This document shows positions 35,887 through 44,678 of a stretch of DNA of 64,000 bases, piece by piece. Position numbers and translations under genes: made by a program. The DNA is from Micromonospora terminaliae (GTDB lineage: Bacteria; Actinomycetota; Actinomycetes; Mycobacteriales; Micromonosporaceae): contig NZ_CP045309.1 in the NCBI RefSeq assembly GCF_009671205.1, positions 6,094,001 to 6,158,000 on the forward strand, read 5' to 3'. The notes beneath the pieces are model-generated. The model saw only the letters and a list, made by a program, of their open reading frames with translations, ran no database searches and was not told where the DNA came from. Position 1 is the first letter of the stretch; every line of letters begins with the position of its first letter.

Positions 35887-37131
35887 TCATCGGTCGGTCG
35901 CGAGTCGCGCGGCGCGTACCTCAAGGTAGTGCCGCTCGGGCAGGCTGGTGGTCGCGCGGGCGGCGGCCAGGTAGGCGGCCCGGGCCTCGTCCCGGTCGCC
36001 CGCCAGTTCGAGCAGGTGGGCCCGGACGGCGGCGAGCCGGTGGTGGTTCGCGGTCCGCTCGTCGGCGTCCAGCGGCGCCAGCAGGGCGAGCCCGGCCCGG
36101 GGGCCGTCCACCATGGCCACCGCCGCGGCCTGGTTGAGGGTGACCATCGGGTTGGGCGCGAGCCGGGCCAGCACCCGGTAGAGCGCCACGATCTGCCGCC
36201 AGTCGGTGTCGGCCGCCGTGGCCGCCTCGGCGTGCACCGCCGCGATGGCGGCCTGCACCTGGTAGGGGCCGGGAGCCGACCAGGTCAGCGCCTCGGTCAC
36301 CAGGGCGACGCCCTCGGCGATCTCGGCGCGGTCCCAGCGGGTGCGGTCCTGCTCGGCCAGCGGCACCAGCTCGCCGCCCGGGCCGGTACGCGCCGCCCGG
36401 TGCGCGTCGGTGAGCAGCATGAGGGCCAGCAGCCCGGCCACTTCGCCGTCGTCGGGGAGCAGCCGGCGCAGCTCCCGCGCCAGCCGGATGGCCTCGCCGG
36501 TCAGCTCGGCCCGGTGCAGCTCGGCCCCGCTGGACGCCGTGTAGCCCTCGTTGAAGACCAGGTACAGGACGTGGAGCACGGCACGCAGCCGCGTGTCCCG
36601 GTCGGCCGCCGAGGGCATGGCGAACCGGGCGCCGGCCGCCTCGATCCGCTGTTTAGCCCGGCGGATCCGCTGGCTCATCGTGGCCTCCGGAACCAGGTAC
36701 GCCCGGGCGATCTCGGCGGTGCTCAGGCCACCGACCGCCCGCAGGGTGAGCGCCACCTGGGCGCTGGCGGTGAGCGCCGGATGGCAGCAGAGGAAGAGCA
36801 GCTTCAGGGTGTCGTCCCCGCTCGGCGTTTCCTCGTCGGCGGGCGGGGCCACCGCCGCGTACGCCGGTTCCCGGACCGCCACCGCGACCTCGCGGTCCCG
36901 GCGGGCCCGCTCGCTGCGCCACTCGTCGGTGAGCCGGCGGGTCGCCACGGTGACCAGCCACGAGCGGGGATGGTCCGGCACGCCCTGCCCCGGCCACTGG
37001 GTGGCGGCGGCGAGCAGCGCCTCCTGGACGGCGTCCTCGCACGCGTAGAACTGGCCGTGCCGGCGGACGAGCACGCCGAGGACCTGCGGCGCGAGGGCGC
37101 GCAGCAGGTCCTCGACCGCCCGGTCGGTCAC
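35887..37131 (-). CDS. ECF-type RNA polymerase sigma factor with C-terminal extension (ECF42-like)
   Basis: 414 residues. Sigma region 2 (FYACEDAVQEALLAAATQWP; HPRSWLVTVATRRLTDEWR) and region 4 helix-turn-helix (GGLSTAEIARAYLVPEATMS) occupy the first 190 residues. The remaining 220 residues form the large helical TPR-like extension (DUF6596) typical of ECF42/SigJ-type factors, which replace an anti-sigma factor by this domain. Its start overlaps the stop of the YCII gene by 4 bases, the conserved ECF42-DGPF pairing. Target promoters unknown. Confidence 0.92.
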   Translation of the reverse strand: MTDRAVEDLLRALAPQVLGVLVRRHGQFYACEDAVQEALLAAATQWPGQGVPDHPRSWLVTVATRRLTDEWRSERARRDREVAVAVREPAYAAVAPPADEETPSGDDTLKLLFLCCHPALTASAQVALTLRAVGGLSTAEIARAYLVPEATMSQRIRRAKQRIEAAGARFAMPSAADRDTRLRAVLHVLYLVFNEGYTASSGAELHRAELTGEAIRLARELRRLLPDDGEVAGLLALMLLTDAHRAARTGPGGELVPLAEQDRTRWDRAEIAEGVALVTEALTWSAPGPYQVQAAIAAVHAEAATAADTDWRQIVALYRVLARLAPNPMVTLNQAAAVAMVDGPRAGLALLAPLDADERTANHHRLAAVRAHLLELAGDRDEARAAYLAAARATTSLPERHYLEVRAARLATDR

Positions 37132-37499
37132 ATCTCCGTCCCGGCCTGCTCCATCACCGGCCGCACCTCCAGCACGCCCATGCCGTGCGCGACGTCCGGC
37201 CAGCGCGCGGCGATCTCGGCGGCCCGCTCCGGGGTCTCGCAGTCGACCGTCAGGTAGCCGGCGAACTGCTCCTTGCTCTCCAGGAACGGCCCGTCGGTGA
37301 TCTCGGTGCCACCGCCCGCGGCGGGCCGGACGGTACGGGTCTGCGCCGGGTGGGCCAGCGCCTCCCCGCCCACCAGCTCGCCGGACTCGGTCAGCTCCTT
37401 CATGATCACGTCGACCTCACCGAAGATCGCGTTCCGCTCGTCCTCGGACAGCTCCTCGACGAAGCCCGGCCGGTTCCAGATCAGCAGCATGTACTTCAC
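37128..37499 (-). CDS. YCII-related DGPF-domain protein
   Basis: 123 residues with MLLIWNRPGFVEELSEDE at the start and the name-giving DGPF in ITDGPFLESKEQFAGYL, then AAEIAARWPDVAHG and EVRPV. Small ferredoxin-like fold, role unknown, almost always encoded just before an ECF42 sigma factor as here (ATGA overlap). GTG start with GAGGAG upstream; the ATG three codons on is possible. Confidence 0.92.
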   Translation of the reverse strand: MKYMLLIWNRPGFVEELSEDERNAIFGEVDVIMKELTESGELVGGEALAHPAQTRTVRPAAGGGTEITDGPFLESKEQFAGYLTVDCETPERAAEIAARWPDVAHGMGVLEVRPVMEQAGTEM

Positions 37500-37594
37500 G
37501 GTCACTCCTCGGGTCGGGGCCACCGGCGGTGGCGCCTCTCGCAGACGGGTCGGAGCCGGCTCGTCTGATCCGACATCTTCCCCCGAGGAAAAAG

Positions 37595-38788
37595 TCAGCG
37601 GGCTCCGCGCAGCGGGCGGCGCGCCGGTGCGCCGGGGTCGAGGGAGGCGCGGTCCGCGGCCGTGGTGCCCGACGTCCAGCCCTCCGCGTCGCGGACCTGG
37701 AGCCGGTGCCGCGTGACGCCGGGGAAGAGCTGGTCGACCCGCTCCTTGACGGCGTCCGAGCGGGCGGCGAGCACCGGGAGCAGGCGGTCGTCGGCCCGTT
37801 CCTCGGCCGCCGCCGCGGTGGCCGCACGCAGGCGCTCCCCGATCCGCAGCGCGAACGCGTTGAGGAACGACTCGTCGTAGCCCTTGGTGCGCCGGCCGCT
37901 GCCCTTGCGGCGCTCGCCCCGGCCGCGCAGCATCGCGGCGGTGGCCTGCACCAGCAGCGAGGTGTACAGCAGCTCGACGGCGGCCAGGTCGGCCGGGAAG
38001 CCCAGCACGGTGGCGAAGCCCAGGTCGTCGGACCAGATCGACTCGCAGCGGTTCGCCGCGGCCACCTCCTGGATGAGCAGCGCCTTCGCCGCCGCGTACG
38101 GGGCGTCGGTGCCGAGCCGCACCCCGCCCGGCCGGTCGGGTCGTTCGGCGGCGGCGTCGAGCAGGGCCGCGTCGATGCTGTGCCGGGCCATCAGCTCCTG
38201 CGCCTTGCCGGTGAGCGCCTCCGCCTCGGCGGGGAACGTGGTCGACTCGGCCTTGGCCAGCAGTGCGCGTACCCGGTCGAGCATGCGTGAGCCGGTGGCC
38301 GGGGTGGTGGCGCGCGGGGCGGCGGCCGGTCCGCCCGGCGGCGGGCGGAGCACCGCGATCGGCGGCAGCCCGGCCACCAGGGCGAGCGCGTCGACGGCGT
38401 CCCGCAGCGCGCTGATCCGGTCGCCCTCGGCGCGCCGGTCCAGCCAGCCCGCGTCGCCGTCCCACCGCGCGCCCAGCTCGGCGAGCTGGTCGTCGAACCA
38501 GGACGGGACCGGTTCGCCCAGCGCACGGCGCTGGGCGGCGAGCACGTCCCGGAGCAGCCGGGCGCCCCGCGGGGTCAGCCGGCGGGTGGCGATCCGCTCC
38601 AGGTCCACGGGCTGCCAGCCGCGCGGCCAGAGCCGTGCCACGGCCCGGGTCAGCCGGGTCAGGAGCGCCGCGTCGACGGCCGGGGGGTCGCCCACCACCA
38701 GCCGGTCCAGGGCCCGCTCGGCCGCGCGTACGTCGGTGCCGCGCGCCGCCGCGAGGGCGTCGGCGAGCACCTGCTCGGCATCCGGCAC
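37595..38788 (-). CDS. DUF2786 domain protein
   Basis: 397 residues. The DUF2786 signature lies near residues 170-210: VRALLAKAESTTFPAEAEAL and AQELMARHSIDAALL. The N-terminal region is helical and Arg/Ala-rich. The C-terminal part has KALLIQEVAAANRCESIW, the basic GRGERRKGSGRRTKGYDESF and a final acidic helix. A cytoplasmic, possibly nucleic-acid-associated protein; function not established. ATG start with GGGAGCC-type weak ribosome binding site. Confidence 0.8.
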   Translation of the reverse strand: MPDAEQVLADALAAARGTDVRAAERALDRLVVGDPPAVDAALLTRLTRAVARLWPRGWQPVDLERIATRRLTPRGARLLRDVLAAQRRALGEPVPSWFDDQLAELGARWDGDAGWLDRRAEGDRISALRDAVDALALVAGLPPIAVLRPPPGGPAAAPRATTPATGSRMLDRVRALLAKAESTTFPAEAEALTGKAQELMARHSIDAALLDAAAERPDRPGGVRLGTDAPYAAAKALLIQEVAAANRCESIWSDDLGFATVLGFPADLAAVELLYTSLLVQATAAMLRGRGERRKGSGRRTKGYDESFLNAFALRIGERLRAATAAAAEERADDRLLPVLAARSDAVKERVDQLFPGVTRHRLQVRDAEGWTSGTTAADRASLDPGAPARRPLRGAR

Positions 38789-38952
38789 GGGTGGCTCCCT
38801 CTCTGGCGGCAGGTGGCGGGTCGCGCACCCGGCAACGAACGGTACCGGCGCGGGAGTGGCCCCGGCCCGTGAGCGCGCTCACCGTTCATCCGTCCGGGCC
38901 CGGTGTCCGTACTCCTGACCGGATCGGGGCGGCGCGACGGACGGAGACCGAC

Positions 38953-39795
38953 GTGGGCGGGCGGGGCAGGCGGGACCGGGGTCTGCACCGTCGGCGGCGG
39001 GCGTCCCGCGCCGGCGTCCTGACGCTGGTGCTGCTGCTGGTCGCGGCCGGCCTCGCGGGGTACGCGGCCCGGCGCCACCCGGACCTCCTGGTCGCGGCCG
39101 GCGTGCGACCGGGCGCCCCGGCCCCCAGGCCGGCCCGCCCTGCGGTGACCAGGGCCGCCGCACCGCCGGTCCCGGCCGCCGGCCGGGTGCCGCCCCCCGG
39201 CATCAGCTACCCGGACCGGGGTACGGGCAGGTTCCGCACCGCCACCGGCGTCGGCGCGGTGGCCGGCCGCGGTGGCGAGCTGCTCCGCTACCGGGTCGCC
39301 GTGGAGGCCGGGATCGGCAACGTCGACGTGGAGCGCTTCGCCCGGGAGGTGGCCGCGACGCTGGCCGATCCGCGCGGCTGGACCGGCGACGGCCGCTGGC
39401 GGCTGCAACGGGTGGGGCGCGACGACCCGGCCGACTTCACGGTGCTCCTGACCACGCCGGTGACCCGGGGCCGGCTGTGCGCCGACACCACCGACCACTA
39501 CACCTCCTGCCGTAACGGCGACCAGGTGGTGATCAACGTGGCGCGCTGGGTGCACGGCGTGCCGCAGTTTCCCGACCTCGGCCTCTACCGGCAGTACCTC
39601 CTCAACCACGAGGTGGGGCACCGGCTCGGCCGCGGCCACGAGCTCTGTCCGCGGGCCGGCGGGCCGGCGCCGGTGATGGAACAGCAGACCCTCGGCCTGC
39701 ACCGGTGCCTCCCCAACGCCTGGCCCCGGGTCGGCGGTGCGCTGCACAGCGGCCCCTCCGGGCAGTACGACGACCCGGTCCCGGCCGAGGACTGA
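38953..39795 (+). CDS. DUF3152 zinc-metalloprotease-like exported protein
   Basis: 280 residues. Arg-rich start, one transmembrane or signal helix (RAGVLTLVLLLVAAGLAGYAA), a Pro/Ala linker, then the DUF3152 domain with LLRYRVAVEAGIGNVDVERF, RGWTGDGRWRLQRVG, VVINVARWVHG and the metal motif NHEVGHRLGRGHELC (HExxH at residue 219). Probable secreted metalloprotease, substrate unknown. GTG start with GGAG 6 bases upstream. Divergent from the DUF2786 gene. Confidence 0.88.
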   Translation: MGGRGRRDRGLHRRRRASRAGVLTLVLLLVAAGLAGYAARRHPDLLVAAGVRPGAPAPRPARPAVTRAAAPPVPAAGRVPPPGISYPDRGTGRFRTATGVGAVAGRGGELLRYRVAVEAGIGNVDVERFAREVAATLADPRGWTGDGRWRLQRVGRDDPADFTVLLTTPVTRGRLCADTTDHYTSCRNGDQVVINVARWVHGVPQFPDLGLYRQYLLNHEVGHRLGRGHELCPRAGGPAPVMEQQTLGLHRCLPNAWPRVGGALHSGPSGQYDDPVPAED

Positions 39796-39967
39796 GCGGC
39801 CCGCCCCGGCGCGTGTCAGATGGTGCTGAACGCCGGGCCGCAACTTGCAAATAGTGCCTCTGACCTGGGGTTTTACCGGTTTCCGTGGCTACCGTGGAGG
39901 GGCGCCCAACGCAGTGCGTCGCCGGGGAGCGACAGCGGTGGCGGCGGAAGGCTAAGGGCTGTGGACG

Positions 39968-40249
39968 ATGAAAACAGAGCGAGCCATGAGGATCTTCCTC
40001 GATGGCGGCTGCATCCTCGTGGGACTCGGCGGGATTGTCCACCAGACGACGATCGTGCCGCCCGGTCAGGCCAACGCCATTCTCCTGGGGACGTACGTGA
40101 CCATCCTGGGGATTCCGGCGGGGGTGGGGCTCCTGTCGCTGCGGCGCAATGGCGTCAGCGATACGACCAGTTCGCCATCGGCATCTCCGTTGCCGGACTC
40201 GCGGCCGCCGCCGTCGCCATCGCCGCCGCCGTGTGGAAGGGGTGAGTGA
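39968..40249 (+). CDS. Small membrane protein, possible frameshift near 3' end
   Basis: 93 residues: RIFLDGGCILVGLGGIVHQT and ANAILLGTYVTILGIPAGVG are two transmembrane helices around a PPGQ loop, followed by a Ser/Pro-rich tail. This resembles small two-helix proteins seen in actinobacterial prophage-like or mobile blocks. From about 40150, another frame (stop at 40243-40245) has stronger GC third-position bias and would encode a third helix, FAIGISVAGLAAAAVAIAAA, so the true product may shift frame. ATG at 39968. Confidence 0.6.
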   Translation: MKTERAMRIFLDGGCILVGLGGIVHQTTIVPPGQANAILLGTYVTILGIPAGVGLLSLRRNGVSDTTSSPSASPLPDSRPPPSPSPPPCGRGE

Positions 40250-40250
40250 G

Positions 40251-40511
40251 ATGACCGCCGCGCAGTGGCACGTGGGCTCCCGCACCACCCGCCTGATGAT
40301 CGCGTCCTTCCTGTTCGCGCTGGTCGCGGCCATCTCGTCCATGGTGTACGCCAACGCCGTGGCCCGGAACTCCGTGCAGAACCTGTGCGCTCTCGTGGTG
40401 ACGCTCGACGACACCTACCGGGCAACGCCCCCGCAGACCCCCACGGGCCGCGAGATCGCCGACCAGATCGGCGAACTGCGTACCCAGCTCGACTGTCCGG
40501 CGCCCGCCTGA
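40251..40511 (+). CDS. Small single-helix membrane protein
   Basis: 86 residues: basic start (WHVGSRTTRL), one transmembrane helix (MIASFLFALVAAISSMVYAN), then a soluble part with VQNLCALVVTLDDTYRATPP and a C-terminal LDC. Two Cys may pair. Follows the previous small membrane gene by 1 base, with GGAAGGGGTGAG as ribosome binding site. Function unknown; the pair probably acts together. Confidence 0.7.
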   Translation: MTAAQWHVGSRTTRLMIASFLFALVAAISSMVYANAVARNSVQNLCALVVTLDDTYRATPPQTPTGREIADQIGELRTQLDCPAPA

Positions 40512-40584
40512 CCTCGGGGCCGTTCCGGTGTAAAGCAGCTCACATCGAGCGGAAAACCATTTATTAACGCAATTTTCGGCCACG

Positions 40585-41010
40585 TCACCGCGGGAACGAG
40601 GCCCAGATGTTCTTGGTCTCGTCGGTGGCGTACCACCCGACGGCGAGGGACACCGACTCGGCCAGCATCAGCCCGCGCCCGCCCGAGTCGAGCGGGTGGA
40701 TGTCGCCCTGGCCCGGGACGCTGCCGAGGTCGTGGTCCGCCACGTCGAGCACGAAGCACTCGTCGGCCGTGAGCAGGGTGACGATCGTGGGCGGCCGGCC
40801 GTGCCGCAGGGCGTTGGTCGCCAGCTCGGTGGCGACGAGCACCACGAGGTGGGGCACCTCGTCGAGGTCCTCGCCCTGGATCAGGCCGTGCCGGGTCAGC
40901 GCGTCGCGAAGCGAGGCCCGCAGCTCACGTAGTTCCTCGGCTGTGCTGAGCACCCACTGCTCCAACTCGGTGGCCTGCGGCGGTGGCGGCGAGGTGCGCA
41001 GCTGTCCCAT
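40585..41010 (-). CDS. HATPase_c-type anti-sigma/regulatory ATP-binding protein
   Basis: 141 residues with the GHKL kinase boxes of RsbW-like proteins: N box VVLVATELATNALRHG, G1-like VLDVADHDLGSVP and G2 SGGRGLMLAESV. No histidine-kinase dimerisation domain, so it is a stand-alone serine kinase/anti-sigma type. Its partner is not adjacent. ATG start. The similar gene at 60239 lies in a complete module. Confidence 0.88.
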   Translation of the reverse strand: MGQLRTSPPPPQATELEQWVLSTAEELRELRASLRDALTRHGLIQGEDLDEVPHLVVLVATELATNALRHGRPPTIVTLLTADECFVLDVADHDLGSVPGQGDIHPLDSGGRGLMLAESVSLAVGWYATDETKNIWASFPR

Positions 41011-41050
41011 GAACGGGTCTTACCCTGCGTAGCCGTCCGCTAAGCGGGTC

Positions 41051-41087
41051 CGGACCGGCTCCCGGCGTGGCACCGGGAGCCGGTCCG
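41051..41087 (-). terminator. Terminator of the methyltransferase gene
   Basis: Perfect 15-bp inverted repeat CGGACCGGCTCCCGG / CCGGGAGCCGGTCCG with a 7-base loop, 6 bases past the minus-strand stop codon at 41093. Confidence 0.8.
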
Positions 41088-41092
41088 ACCGC

Positions 41093-41848
41093 TCAGCGGC
41101 GGAGCAGGGCGAAGACGCCCCAGCCCAGGTAGTCCCGCCGGTAGCGGACGTGCCGCGGCGGGTCCTCGGTCAGTTCCTGGCGCAGCTCCCCGGCCAGCTC
41201 GTCGCCGGGGTTCGCGTCCAGCCAGCGGCGCAGGTTGAGCCAGTGCGCGGCGGCGTACCGGTCCCAGCTGTCCTGGTCGGCGAGGACCATCTCGACCAGG
41301 TCCCAGCCGCACTCGCCGAAGAGCTCGACCAGCCCGGGCAGGTCCCGGAACTCGTCCCGGGAGCGGGCGTGGCAGCCGGCCACGGTCTCCTCGTCGGGCG
41401 GGTCGAGCCGCCAGTACGGTTCGCCCACCAGGACCATCCCGCCGGGGCGCAGGGCGCGCTCCAGGATGTCCAGGGTGCCGGGCACACCCCCGCCGATCCA
41501 GGTCGCCCCGACGCAGGCGGCCAGGTCGACGCGCTGCTCGGGTACGTGGGTGGCGGCATCGCCGTGCACGAACCGGACCCGGTCGGCGACGCCCAGTTCG
41601 GCAGCGCGCGCCCGGGCGGCGGCGGTGAAGGCGGTGCTGATGTCCACCCCGGTGCCGGTGACGCCGTGGTCCCGGGCCCAGGTGCAGAGCAGCTCGCCCT
41701 TGCCGCTGCACAGGTCGAGGATCGACGTGCCGGGCCGGAGCTTGATCGCCCGGCCCAGGGTGGCGAGCTTGGCGGCGTCGAACGGGTTGAGGATCCGGAG
41801 GTCGCCCTCGCGGATGGTGAAGCTACGTGGCAGATCCAAAGCGGTCAC
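41093..41848 (-). CDS. Class I SAM-dependent methyltransferase
   Basis: About 251 residues. Rossmann-type motifs: I ILDLCSGKGELLCTWA, II GTGVDIS, post-I ADRVRFVHGDAA, IV VDLAACVGATWIGG and a LRPGGMVLVGEPYW strand. A soluble small-molecule methyltransferase; substrate unknown. The GTG at 41848 gives the natural start VTALDLPRSF; a GTG at 41911 in frame is a longer alternative, and neither has an ideal ribosome binding site. Confidence 0.88.
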   Translation of the reverse strand: MTALDLPRSFTIREGDLRILNPFDAAKLATLGRAIKLRPGTSILDLCSGKGELLCTWARDHGVTGTGVDISTAFTAAARARAAELGVADRVRFVHGDAATHVPEQRVDLAACVGATWIGGGVPGTLDILERALRPGGMVLVGEPYWRLDPPDEETVAGCHARSRDEFRDLPGLVELFGECGWDLVEMVLADQDSWDRYAAAHWLNLRRWLDANPGDELAGELRQELTEDPPRHVRYRRDYLGWGVFALLRR

Positions 41849-41977
41849 TCCAGGGGAAGGGTGCGAAGGTCGGAACGAGACGGGAAGCGCTCGGCACGGG
41901 CACCAGAACACCCTCTTCAGGCAGTCGGAGTGACGTTGCCCGGAGGCTAGCCACCGGCCCGGCGGCCGCCAACCGAA

Positions 41978-42727
41978 TTACCCGGCCGGCTGGTCCACCG
42001 GGCAGGCGTACGCGGTCCGGCCGCCCAGCTGCCAGGTGCGCACCGGGCTGCCGCAGCGCCGGCAGTGCTCCCGCTTGTACACCCACCGCTCGTCCGGCGC
42101 GGCCGGGTCGCTGACCACCTGGCCCAGGTCCCGGCCGAGCGCGAGGTGGTCCACGGCGAGCCGCCACAGCCGCTCCGCCGCGGGGGCGCCGACCGACCGG
42201 GCGTCCGGGTCCAGCCCGGCCAGGAAGAGCAGTTCGGCCCGCCAGGCGTTGCCGATGCCGGCCCAGACGGCCTGGTCGAGCAGCGCGGCGCCCACGGGCG
42301 CGCCGGTCGCGGTGAGCCGGCGGACCGCCTCGACCGGGTCGGCGTCGGCGCGCAGCGGGTCCGGCCCGAGCGAGGCCCGCAGGGCGCGCTCCGCGTCCGC
42401 GGTCAGTGGCTCGCAGCGGATCGGCGCGATGAGGTCGTACGCCACCGACGGGCCGGCCAGCCGCAGCCGGGTGCCGGGGCGGGGCGGCACGGCCGGGTCG
42501 TCGTAGCGCAGGAACAGCCCGCGCATGCCGAGGTGGACGTGCAGGACGGGCGCGTCGGCGAAGTGGTAGAGCAGGTGCTTGCCGTCGGCCTCGACGGCCC
42601 GCAGCGGCCGGCCCGCGTACGGGGCGGGGTCGAAGCGGCCCTGCGGGCTGGAGAGCGCGACGGCGGGCCCGGCGAGCGCCTCGTGCTGCTCGCGCGCGTA
42701 CCGGTGGATGAGATGGCCCTCGGGCAT
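41978..42727 (-). CDS. Nei/Fpg family DNA glycosylase (endonuclease VIII-like)
   Basis: 249 residues starting MPEGHLIHRYAREQ with the catalytic Pro2 and Glu3; the beta-sandwich has HLGMRGLFLRYDD and the helix-two-turn-helix has LLDQAVWAGIGNAWRAELLF. C-terminal zinc finger: HCRRCG...YACPVDQ, where the fourth ligand position that is usually Cys is Asp. Excises oxidised pyrimidines/opened purines from DNA. ATG at 42727 fits because Pro2 must follow Met. Confidence 0.92.
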   Translation of the reverse strand: MPEGHLIHRYAREQHEALAGPAVALSSPQGRFDPAPYAGRPLRAVEADGKHLLYHFADAPVLHVHLGMRGLFLRYDDPAVPPRPGTRLRLAGPSVAYDLIAPIRCEPLTADAERALRASLGPDPLRADADPVEAVRRLTATGAPVGAALLDQAVWAGIGNAWRAELLFLAGLDPDARSVGAPAAERLWRLAVDHLALGRDLGQVVSDPAAPDERWVYKREHCRRCGSPVRTWQLGGRTAYACPVDQPAG

Positions 42728-42888
42728 GCCCGACGCGTACCCTGCCCGCCGGTGCGGAAACGACGGGTGGGCCGGCCACACCACCACGCCTTCCGAGGTG
42801 TCGGCCGCGGGGATATCCACTGTGTTCTATGTCACGTTAGCGTGCCGGCACGTCGGCCGTCCCGCCGGCGCTCGGACGGGAGCACGCC

Positions 42889-43922
42889 ATGAAGACACCG
42901 TGGAAAGCCCTCACCACCCTCGCCGCAGCCCTCCTCCTGGTCCTGCCCGGCGGCGTCGCCGCCCGGGCCGCGAGCACGCCCTACACCAAGACCCCGGTCG
43001 CGGGCTCGCTGCGCACCTACCCGATCTCCGCCGTGTACGTCGCCGGGGTCTCCTCCGGGGGCTATCTGGCCACCCAGCTCCAGGTCGCCTACTCGGCGCG
43101 GATCCGGGGCGCCGCGATATTCGCGGCCGGCCCTACTACTGCGCCCAGAACAACGTCTCCCAGGCCCTCTACGGCTGTGGCGACAACCTCTACCCGACCC
43201 ACGTCGCCACCCTGGAGACCTACACCCGGACCTGGGCGTCCTACGGCTGGGTGGACGGCACCGGCAACCTCGCGGGCCAGCCGGTGTACGTCTACCACGG
43301 CAACAACGACGGCACCGTGAAGAAGTCGGTCACCGACGACCTGGTCCGTTACTACCAGGACTTCGGGGCGAGCGTCCGCTACGACTCCGGCGGCGCGGCC
43401 GGCCACTCCTGGGTCACCCCCTACGGCACGGTCGGCTGCACGGCCACCGCCTCGCCGTTCCTCGCCGACTGCGGCACCGACCCGCAGGGCGCCTTCCTCG
43501 GCAAGCTGCTCGGCTCGGTGTCCGCCCCGAACACCGGACCGCTGGGTGGCACCCTGATCCGCTTCGGTCAGGACACCTACGCCACCAACGGCTGGGCCAA
43601 CGGGCTGAGCATGGACGCCAACGGCTTCGCGTACGTGCCGAGCGCCTGCGCCGCGGGCACCACCTGCCGGTTGCTGGTCGCCCTGCACGGCTGCGCCCAG
43701 GGGTACGCCAAGGTCGGCACCGCCTTCGTCGACCGGGCCAACCTCAACCAGTACGCCGACACCAACCGGCTGATCGTGCTCTATCCCCAGGCGGTCGCCA
43801 GCGCGGTGAACCCGAACGGCTGCTGGGACTGGTGGGGGTACCTCGGCGCCACGAACTATCCCATCAAGGGCGGCGCCCAGGTCGAGACGATCATGAACAT
43901 GATCCGCCGCCTCGACGGCTGA
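42889..43922 (+). pseudogene. Secreted PHB depolymerase/esterase, interrupted by a 1-base frameshift
   Basis: Signal peptide at residues 1-28, then YPISAVYVAGVSSGGYLATQ with the nucleophile Ser55 in GVSSG. The frame is lost at GGCC(C)TAC around 43129-43134: one C is missing, and the other frame continues directly with YYCAQNNVSQALYGCGDN, PVYVYHGNNDGTVK, GAAGHSWVTP and on to the end at 43922. Both halves match the type 2 extracellular short-chain PHB depolymerase catalytic domain. Restoring one C gives about 345 residues. It is either a recent pseudogene or a sequencing error in a C run. Confidence 0.85.
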
Positions 43923-43987
43923 GCCGGGAGTCCGGCCCGTACCGGCAGGTGCGGGCCGGTCGGCTGCTGCGCTACCGTCACCATGTG

Positions 43988-44203
43988 ATGGTGGAGCAGC
44001 ACTGGTGGAACGGGGTCACCGCCCCGCGTGGGCGGCGCGACGTCTACATCCGCACCGACGGCCAGCGCTGGGAGGTGCAGGCCCAGATCGGCGGTGCCAG
44101 CGGCCGGTCGAAGATCCAGGAGTGCCCGAGCCGGGGCTCGGCGAGCATCCTGGCGGGCGCGTGGCGCGGCAGCGGCGCCGGCTGGCGCGAGGTGCGGCGC
44201 TGA
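43988..44203 (+). CDS. Small hypothetical basic protein
   Basis: 71 residues: VEQHWWNGVTAPRGRRDVYI, RTDGQRWEVQAQIGG, then IQECPSRGSASILAGAWRG. Beta-rich, basic, no signal peptide. I do not recognise a family; the conserved-looking Trp residues and good GC third-position use favour a real gene. ATG at 43988 (a GTG three bases earlier is possible). Confidence 0.6.
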   Translation: MVEQHWWNGVTAPRGRRDVYIRTDGQRWEVQAQIGGASGRSKIQECPSRGSASILAGAWRGSGAGWREVRR

Positions 44204-44594
44204 CGCCGGTGTCCCGGTCAGTCCCGCGGCCCCTTCACGGCGCGGTCGACCTGCTCTAGTTTCCGGCCGGATCCCCTGTCGATCGGACTGCCGATCCAGG
44301 GGACCGTCGCCGTACCTGCCATTCCGCCCGCTGGCGGCGATCTCCCCGGGCGCCCACCGCACGGTGCGCGACGTGGTCGAGGCTCTCGTCGGCACCGGCG
44401 CCGACACGAACCGCTGAGTTCCGGGTGACCCGGCTCACCGTGTGGTCCGGTCCGCGTGAAAGGCGCGTCAAGAAACCGGCCGTGGCCGTCACGGTGGCGT
44501 TATAGCCCCTGTCCGCGTGCCCGATCCGGCGTTGTGATGGCTCGGCGCGACCGGAAGGCGGTCGCCCGACAACGTCCGGTAAGAGGGGTCAGCC
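44204..44594. other. Intergenic region before kdp
   Basis: 391 bases with no supported gene. The part 44454-44594 holds the likely kdp promoter (TTATAG at 44500-44505 resembles a -10 box). I saw no KdpE consensus I could name and no c-di-AMP riboswitch here. Confidence 0.5.
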
Positions 44595-44678
44595 GTGTCT
44601 GACGTGCTGTTCGTGTTGCTGACGGTGGGGCTGTTCGCGGCTCTCGCCCTCGTGGTGAGGGGTGTGGAGAAGCTGTGA
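44595..44678 (+). CDS. Micro-gene at head of kdp operon (27-residue membrane peptide)
   Basis: GTG start with GAGGGG upstream; one hydrophobic helix ([18 protein letters not shown]) followed by RGVEKL. Its last four bases overlap the start of kdpF (GTGA), so the two are translationally coupled. The same one-helix layout as KdpF suggests a second small subunit of the Kdp complex; not experimentally known to me. Confidence 0.6.
   Translation: MSDVLFVLLTVGLFAALALVVRGVEKL

Noticed and set aside
44300..44417. Short frame ending AISPGAHRTVRDVVEALVGTGADTNR
   Set aside because: Looks slightly protein-like but is too short, has no start and no recognisable family, so it is not listed as a gene remnant.
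44454..44594. c-di-AMP riboswitch upstream of kdp
   Set aside because: None of the conserved blocks seen at 27045-27216 occur here.
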